Source of the DNA: Trichosphaerium sp. ATCC 40318 | Lineage: Eukaryota; Discosea; Flabellinia; Trichosidae | Assembly: GCA_038496445.1 (NCBI GenBank) | Contig: JALMLS010000507.1 | Coordinates: 62,001 to 126,000 of the forward strand | DNA length: 64,000 bases | Direction of reading: 5' to 3' | In this document: positions 57,671 through 64,000 of the stretch, in pieces | Numbering within the stretch: position 1 is the stretch's first letter | How the letters are laid out: every line of letters starts with the position of its first letter | The notes under the pieces: model-generated | Told to the model about the DNA's origin: nothing | Seen by the model: only the letters and a program-made list of their open reading frames with translations | The model's database searches: none | Position numbers and translations under genes: made by a program

Positions 57671-58481
57671 ATGACTTCTTTCACAAAATGTATTTGCACT
57701 CTAAGTACATTCCACTTAGCCAGTGGAAGATTACATACATGTGGAAGCGACTTCTCCAAAATGTCATGCAAAGGGGCTTGCTGTCATGACGATTTCAATG
57801 CCTGGTGTTGTCCTAGTACAAATCCGCATGCATGGTCCTGTAAAGCAACTTTCCAACACGATCAAAATCACTGCGACGCTCCCAAATCGTGTATATGTCA
57901 TATGTTGTTAGTATCGAACAGGCGGGTTCCCCAAAACCTATCGCTACACATGACCTAAAACATGTATCTTGCTGCGCATCAGGCGAATTGTGCTCACTAC
58001 CGGCTACTTTCGAATATCCACAAACAACTACACTATCATGGTCTGACAGGCACGTGCTTTTCTTTATCCGATATTACACCCATTCCCAGGGCTCAAAGTT
58101 AGGTTTTACTGATGTGACTTACATTTTTGTTGTAGCTCCATCGGTTCACTTGAAATCAACAAAAACATGTTTATTGGTAACCAAAATGTTACTTTATCTA
58201 ATACGTACACAACGGAAGCAAGCTACTCCCGACAAGTATCAGTAGCTGTATCTGAAACATGCACAATCGCTGCTGGAAATAGACAAAATGATATGATGGG
58301 GTACCTTGAAGCTATGGGTAATGTTTATGTTGTACCTGTCAAAATGAATGTCAGAAGTTGCGGCCTGATGAGAACTATCCATGGAACTGTTAAAGCTATA
58401 GTAGTAACAGATAATAGTACATGTACTAAGAAGATTTGTACAAACAAATGTAGCAACGATGGTTGTATTGTAGTTGCTTAA
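57671..58481 (+). CDS. Cysteine-rich protein of unknown function
   Basis: Starts MTSFTKCICTLSTFHLASGR, with CKGACCHDDFNAWCCPST soon after. A proposed GTGTAT intron (near 57889-57913) leads to EQAGSPKPIATHDLKHVSCC and ELCSLPATFEYPQTTTLSWS. A GC-AG intron (58050-58135) joins this to SSIGSLEINKNMFIGNQNVT. The last exon has SYSRQVSVAVSETCTIAAGN and CTKKICTNKCSNDGCIVVA. Many cysteines and N-x-T sites suggest a secreted protein, but no clear signal peptide is seen at this start. I recognise no family. Confidence 0.5.
58050..58135 (+). other. GC-AG intron, donor GCACGT
   Basis: The exon ends TGG TCT GAC AG, then GCACGTGC; the acceptor is TTGTTGTAG. The join SDS-SIGSLEI keeps the frame. Confidence 0.6.
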
Positions 58482-58531
58482 ACAAGTTATTGTTCCATGG
58501 AACTTTTTCCCCATTTTGACTCATTCAATTA

Positions 58532-59506
58532 TCACTCGTGCACATTATTTAGGTCATTAATAGCTTCCTCTATAATATGAGCGCAATAATTTAGTGTTAA
58601 TATCTTGACGCCAGAGAGTGGTGCAATCCACTCATCTGTTGCCTTTGTGAAAGAAAGATCTGAGTGTGCATCTTTAAGATATTTCAAGTACTCTCCAATG
58701 ATATTGAGACAACTCCTTAGACAAATATTATGTACTCCAGCAAGATATTCAAAGCATGATCCTGTGATTCCAGGACATTCAGCAAGATTAATTGTGTGAA
58801 CACCAGCCAATGGTATCACACCTGAATCTGTTATAGCTGTTTTGCTTAAATGTATCTCATGAACACCAGCCAATGCTGAAACACCTGTGTCTGTAATGAG
58901 AGCACATGCGTGTAGAAATATTGTGTTTACTCCAGACAAGAAAGATAGCACGTCATCTGTCACACTTGAATGTATAATACTGATACGTGGTACACCAGAA
59001 AGTGCTTTCAAACTCAGAGTTGTCACTCCGGGAACTTCAAACAAAAAAATGGATTTGAGGTGTTTCACAAGAGGTGTTATGTCTGTGATACCTGTACATC
59101 GTTCTATGATCAAACGATGAACACCACAAACAGATTTAAGCCCTTCATCAGTTATAAAGTCATTATCACAAAGCTTCAGTTCAGAAACACCAGAAAATAA
59201 TGCAAGCTCTTTGTTTGTTAATGCCGGAAAATGTCGGAATGATACTAATGAATTTTTAAGAAGAGGACTTCCACACAGTTGGTAACAATGTGAAGATGAC
59301 CGAACTAAGATAAAATTGTATCCTACATGATAGTGTATTATGTCTGATACAAATTTGCAGGTTTGAGAAGCATTACATCTATCAGAATCATCCAAAAACC
59401 CAAGCAAATGAGCAATTATCTCTGTTGGTAACTCTAATAGCTCAATGGTACCAGGTACCGTCGTATTGTCCTTAAATGAAGCTGCAATGTTTGATAATAG
59501 GTCCAT
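58532..59506 (-). CDS. Intronless F-box/LRR protein, diverged
   Basis: The first ATG in frame is the complement of 59504-59506 (MDLLSNIAASF). F-box: LELPTEIIAHLLGFLDDSDR, CNASQTCKFVSDIIHYHVGY. Like its neighbour it has HVGY and then CGSPLLKNSL before the LRRs. The LRRs are diverged: FITDEGLKSVCGVHRLII, GITDITPLVKHLKS, ALITDTGVSALAGVHEIHLS, AITDSGVIPLAGVHTINL. It is a paralogue of 56422-57501 with an older repeat array, transcribed the other way. No introns. Probable SCF receptor or virus-derived gene. Confidence 0.8.
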   Translation of the reverse strand: MDLLSNIAASFKDNTTVPGTIELLELPTEIIAHLLGFLDDSDRCNASQTCKFVSDIIHYHVGYNFILVRSSSHCYQLCGSPLLKNSLVSFRHFPALTNKELALFSGVSELKLCDNDFITDEGLKSVCGVHRLIIERCTGITDITPLVKHLKSIFLFEVPGVTTLSLKALSGVPRISIIHSSVTDDVLSFLSGVNTIFLHACALITDTGVSALAGVHEIHLSKTAITDSGVIPLAGVHTINLAECPGITGSCFEYLAGVHNICLRSCLNIIGEYLKYLKDAHSDLSFTKATDEWIAPLSGVKILTLNYCAHIIEEAINDLNNVHE

Positions 59507-60199
59507 TGGTGGTATAGTTGTTAATTTACTGCGAAACAAGCTTGTGGACTTTTCTGGGTCACTTAAGAGATATACTTCCGCAAGTTAACCATACTCTCAT
59601 TCGTCAACCTCCGACAACCACGTTTTAGTTGGCTTTCCACTTTTGTATCATAACCATTTTCCTTTTTCTGAAATGTGTTAATAGCAGCTTTCTTTGATAG
59701 ACAAACCATGTGGGTTGATGGTACAAAGAGAGTAAAGGATGGCATGAGAACGGACTACTTGAGGGGCAAGGTACATGGGTTGAGGGTAAACAACATGGCA
59801 AACAGAAACGTTGGTAAGAATGGACGAATTAAAGAACAATCCATGTGGGTTGATGGTGAACAACATGGTGAATTTAAAGGATGGTATCCAAATGGAGAAC
59901 TAGAGTACCAGCTTATGTGGTTTGCTGATAAGAAACAAGAGTCTTAGAACAGTCTATTAATGGAGCTACAGCACGTGACAATGTACAGCAACAAATGACA
60001 ATAAAACCTCTTCATAAAACTGTCGAACCATACAGTTGATGAAGTATTGAGCACTTTCTATGTACTACAAATCTTCTCGTTTGATATAATTGGCAGAAGT
60101 GTGAAATACAATTAATTCCAGTTTAATGTACATAACAGTTATTTGGTTTTTTTACTTACAATGTGCTATTATTTACTTGACTTGTTTACTACTACTAAT
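59507..60199. other. Intergenic with MORN_2 relic
   Basis: Apart from the broken MORN_2 fragment, no gene is seen. The stretch 59950-60199 is AT-rich. Confidence 0.45.
59700..59947 (+). pseudogene. Broken MORN_2-type repeat fragment
   Basis: Remnants read TMWVDGTKR in one frame, WVEGKQHGKQKRW in another, then SMWVDGEQHGEFKGWYPNGE back in the first frame. Frame changes and the stop at 59945-59947 mark it as a decayed relative of the gene at 1-795. Confidence 0.65.
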
Positions 60200-62851
60200 C
60201 TATATATTATTTGATTCAATGTTTGCTTTATACCAATACTCTTCCAGCCATGAAGGACGCTTTAACCCAAAGAATTGGGAAAGAACCTTTTCACCAGACA
60301 AAAGAGAACCTTCAGCCCATCCTATAGCAGAACTGGTTAGTACATTCATAAAAATATCGTTGGGAGGTGCTTTGTTTTTGAAAAAAAATAACTTCTGTAC
60401 TTTTACTGTACTGGTCTTCTACTATTATAGTTTCTTGTACGGGTAAACTGTTTTCAAGGCAACAAAAGAAATGTAAAATCAAACGACATTTTTCAATAAA
60501 ATCGAACAAAATAAACTCACCAGCGTATGTAGAAAAGTCAAGATTGACAAGGTGTAGTCTCTGACCAGGTACTGGTTCGATTAAGTTCTCTATCCATTTA
60601 CCATCTGGGACTGTACTCGGTTGTACTACTGTACCCTGTGGACCAAACCAATCTGCTGTCGCCCAGTTTGCAAAAATAGCAACTGTTGGTTTTGTAACTA
60701 GTGCGAGTTCTTCTTCTGATAACAGCTTTCCATGTGTTCGTAGTACAATATCGTGTACCCAATCAAGAAATAGAGAGTGTTGGACGTCATCAGATGCTCT
60801 TATGATATTAACAAGTGATTCCTCACGGAAAGGCTGTAAAGAAAAGAGTCAACGTTCAACCTGACTAGAAAAAAGGGCGTACGTTTATTTTATCCTGTGG
60901 GAAGATACGCTGTTGTGTACCACCAATCCTATAACTGACTTGTAACCATCCTCTGCAATTTTGTCCATTAGAGTCGCACGTGCCCTTACCATCATGAATA
61001 CGTGACTCTCCAAAAAGCTCTAAAAATACAGTTAGAAAACAGTTGATAGGAAAAGCTGTGTCTTATTGTCATATTCTTACTTACCATCTGTGAATAACGA
61101 AGCGCTGTATATTTGGTTATTCAACCAGAATGCCTCAGGATAATAAACATAAATCTTTTCACCAAAGACAGGCGTTGAAACAGATTCAATTGCTTTCTTT
61201 CCAATCCCGAAAGCTGTAACATTTCAATGTCAGAATCAAAATATTATTCTAAGCTGAGCGTACTGTTTGTGAATATGTAACTGTTTGAGTTCAGTTTGTT
61301 AATGGCATATTTGCCGATATTGAGGATCAAGTTTTTACAGCGTATGATACGTCCATTTCTGAAATGAACTCTCCAACGAGAACCAATTTTATAAAAAGCT
61401 GTCATTTCATGTCTATAGAATACATCTCCTCCTGCTTGTTTATATTGATGCAAAAGTTGTAAAACCCAAGTATTAAATCCTGTTCTTCCTTCCCCTTCAA
61501 CAATAGCTCGAACATCTGGTAGCGTGCTTCTTTCGTTGGCAATGGCCTAAAAATAGAATCAATTTTGGTGCACACAGAAATTCCAAACACAACAGTTTTT
61601 ACGTACACGAACTGTATCTGCAGCCAAGAAGTACATAGGTTGCGAGAAAATAACGTCACTTATGTCTCCATTTCCTATGAGTATACTAGCAAAAGCACGT
61701 GCTTCAGCAGACATTTTGTCACCAATGTAAGTATGCAAGTCAATTGCCATACCATCTGCGTAAAAGTAAGGTTTCTTTCTTCCTTGAAGATGTTGATTCG
61801 ATGTACCTGTTCTTGTCCCATCTGGTAGAGTTACTCCTGTTTGACGCATAGAAGCAAGTACGTCTTCGTAAGCTTGCCAACGCACTTGAGGGTCAGCGTC
61901 TGTTAGGAAAGGGATATTCTGTAATATTTGAGGGTATGCGTCAAACAAAAAGTTGAAGCCCTGTATCGGCTGTGTGTTTGCTTCACCACTGGGAGCATAT
62001 TTCTCGGAGTCTCGGAGGAAATATGGTACGTTAGCCGAGCTTGTCATGAGATCTTGAGCGGAGATGTTCTGGTTACTACACGAAGCTTTATATTAGCACA
62101 AAAACTGCATACAAAGCAACTTGGAAATTTCAGTTAACAAAAACCAAAAAAAAACTTACCGAAGTAAATAATAATTGTTGGCAACTGTACAATCTGTAGT
62201 AGTCTTATCTCCATTTAATATAAAGTCTACGTTTGAGGTTGAATAGCATCTTGTAGGAATATTCAGTACATCCTCCACAAGAGCCCTATAGAACGTTAGT
62301 ACGTGCGTAGAGTAATATTGTTGTAATGTCCGAATATCGTCAGTTCATCACACGTGGAAATTTAGGTTTAGAAATTACAAAAAATCCTCAGGACGTACCT
62401 TGTCATTATGTGCTCGTGTGTTCTGTACCTGTACGCTCCTAGTTCCAAGACATAATCAGGATCTATTTCAGGAACTTCATCGTTGCCTATTGGTCTTACA
62501 CGGCCTCCAGGACGCGAAAGACCTTCAACTATCGCAATGGAATTTGGTCTGTAACGCCACTGTTCATAGTTGCCTGTAAGTAACCGCCACCCGGTATAGA
62601 CACCTCCAGGTCCTGCTCCTACAACTAAAGTGTCATAGTAGCGCCTAAGCAAGGTAAATTTTAGGAAGATAGCTAAAACTCGAACGATTCACACGTGCTG
62701 ATATCATTGTGTGGTGACGAGAATGGTAAAAATAAGCTGAAGTTGGCACAATTGTGGCCAACAGTTTCGTTTTGGACTCATACCTTGGGTAGTACCACCC
62801 AGACACAAAGGTGAAGGCGAAGAAGAGTAAGAGAAGCTGTGGTTTAAACAT
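60200..62851 (-). CDS. Secreted flavin-containing amine oxidase
   Basis: The start ATG is the complement of 62849-62851: MFKPQLLLLFFAFTFVSGWY is a signal peptide. The FAD dinucleotide motif is YDTLVVGAGPGGVYTGWRLL, followed by IAIVEGLSRPGGRV and LELGAYRYRTHE. Later: NVPYFLRDSEKYAPSG, DVRAIVEGEGRTGFNTWVL, LILNIGKYAIN, then WLQVSYRIGG, AIFANWATADWFGPQGT and LDFSTYAG, the last two matching the C-terminal FAD site of amine oxidases. It oxidises amines or amino acids using O2 and gives H2O2 and aldehyde or keto acid; substrate unknown. Last exon KRPSWLEEYWYKANIESNNI. About eight introns. Confidence 0.85.
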
Positions 62852-63022
62852 GTTGTTGATATTTTTATCCGTTGATATCACCTGCTTAACTGGTTTATCT
62901 TAAAAATAGTTAAGGCAAAAAACGAAACTAGGCCAACAAACTAGCGCTCAGAAACTCATTTGTTTTAACTCAATTAACCTTGCAATCTTGTGCTGTGCTT
63001 CAAATAAACCCCACTTTGTGTC

Positions 63023-63798
63023 ATGAAGGCACAAACGGGTAGGCTGGTTTTATGCCTAATACTGTATATTCTGACATCAGCACGTGGCATTCTACTATTT
63101 GCCAATAGAACAGAGGAAACCGTACCTTTAAAATTCCAAGGTAACTCTGGCGCAGTAGAAGAAGACATTACTGGCGTTCTGGCTCTACGAGAAAGCGTAA
63201 CACCAGGTAATCAGTTGACGCTTTTTTGGCTATGTTGGCTCTTTGTTCCCTAACTTACAGATAATAGGATGTATTGTTGTAATGACTGAAGTACATATAT
63301 GCGACCAGTCTTCATCTGTTGATGCGATGATTATGGCGATTAACGAAGGCGCAGTTGGAATACTTGTAGTCGGTGGTAACTACGGTTGCTTTCCATACAC
63401 GCTATGCCAACGTACGTAGTAATATTTCTGGTTTCCTCACTTTCCTTTTTTAACTTTTAGGTTATAACCTCACTGTTTCGCTAGATGATACTACTATGGT
63501 GACAGTGCCTGTTGTAGAGATTGATAAATCCGTAGTTTCTTTTGAAGACTTTAAGAGTTTTATATCACGTGGAAGTATTAATATTACGATGATACAAGGT
63601 ACGAACCGTCAATTATGTTATAAAACCGCTAGTAGATAAAAAAAAAACCAGTTTAAACTAACCGTATTTATGACCGTTGTAGATACATCCAATAATCCTT
63701 GCAGGGCCTATTACCAATCAGCATTATTTGGAATTATACAAGGCGTCTTAATGATCGCAAATACTCTCAATATATGTCTTTGCTTATTACGGTACTAG
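63023..63798 (+). CDS. Signal-peptide, PA-like membrane protein (3' end open)
   Basis: Starts MKAQTGRLVLCLILYILTSARG, a signal peptide. Later exons: IIGCIVVMTEVHICDQ, AMIMAINEGAVGILVVGG, then SLDDTTMVTVPVVEIDK. The order [IV]VMT...A...GA.G.LVV...VPVV.I resembles protease-associated (PA) domains. After DTSNNPCRAYYQ a hydrophobic stretch begins (FGIIQGVLMIANTLNICLCLL), probably TM1. The frame stops at 63796-63798, but a GTACTA donor just before it suggests splicing onward, perhaps beyond the window. Confidence 0.6.
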
Positions 63799-64000
63799 CA
63801 ATGGAACAATTACTTTTTTTTATTTTTTAATACTATTTTGTTCATGAGCGTATTTTCATTAATTCGGAACTAAAATAAACATAAACCGTAAAATACGTTT
63901 ACAGAAAATACAATATTCGCGTTTATGTTTCGTAGTCTCGAGATTATCGGAACTCACGTGTTTTATTTTTGCCTGAACGAAAAAATACGTTTTCAGCTCG

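Overview
This is a nuclear window from a unicellular eukaryote. It is AT-rich, nearly every conserved gene is broken by many short introns (mostly about 40-150 nt, GT...AG), and typical eukaryotic proteins are present: a NEDD8-conjugating E2, a SPOUT1/CENP-32 methyltransferase, Mpv17/PMP22, a Rab GTPase, a CASTOR-type arginine sensor and a Sec14-like protein. A NIT-domain receptor, many F-box proteins and giant-virus-like repeat genes fit an amoeboid protist. The sequence alone does not fix the lineage. All exon joins below were worked out by eye from reading frame, splice signals and family similarity; no alignment was run.

Layout. 1-16.3 kb: a MORN_2-type repeat gene cut by the left edge, a TPR protein, a GDPD phosphodiesterase divergent from an Mpv17 gene, a cysteine-containing LRR gene, Ubc12, a DUF3598-like gene, SPOUT1, and a protein that reads as three tandem DIX domains. 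16.7-28 kb: a NIT-domain membrane receptor, an MRH-domain secreted protein with an intron that seems to have arisen from a 69-bp duplication, a large F-box/SAP/SNF2 helicase, and an intronless F-box-like gene. 28-41 kb: a tail-anchored CRAL-TRIO protein, a TPM/RING membrane protein divergent from an ankyrin protein with only 17 nt between start codons, a second DUF3598-like gene, a repeat protein with a C-terminal nuclease-like domain, and an R3HCC1-like protein. 42-51.7 kb: two F-box paralogues in inverted orientation around an F-box/multi-TM gene, a CD225-like protein, a Rab with Ser in place of the switch-II Gln, and an F-box/armadillo gene. 52-64 kb: a CASTOR homologue, an NAD(P)-dependent reductase lacking its Rossmann N-terminus next to an M28 peptidase fragment, two intronless F-box/LRR genes, a cysteine-rich gene, a broken MORN_2 fragment, a secreted flavin amine oxidase and a PA-like membrane protein running towards the right edge.

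Themes. Eight genes carry a recognisable or probable F-box, and the same window holds Ubc12, the E2 that activates cullin ligases, so SCF-type ubiquitin signalling looks heavily expanded. Intronless repeat genes (MORN_2, F-box/LRR, F-box-like) sit among intron-rich genes and resemble genes of large amoeba-infecting DNA viruses, so exchange with such viruses is plausible. Splice donors favour GTAC(G), and four introns use GC-AG with the donor GCACG. The most interesting single gene is the triple-DIX protein, a polymerisation-domain protein outside the usual animal Wnt setting.
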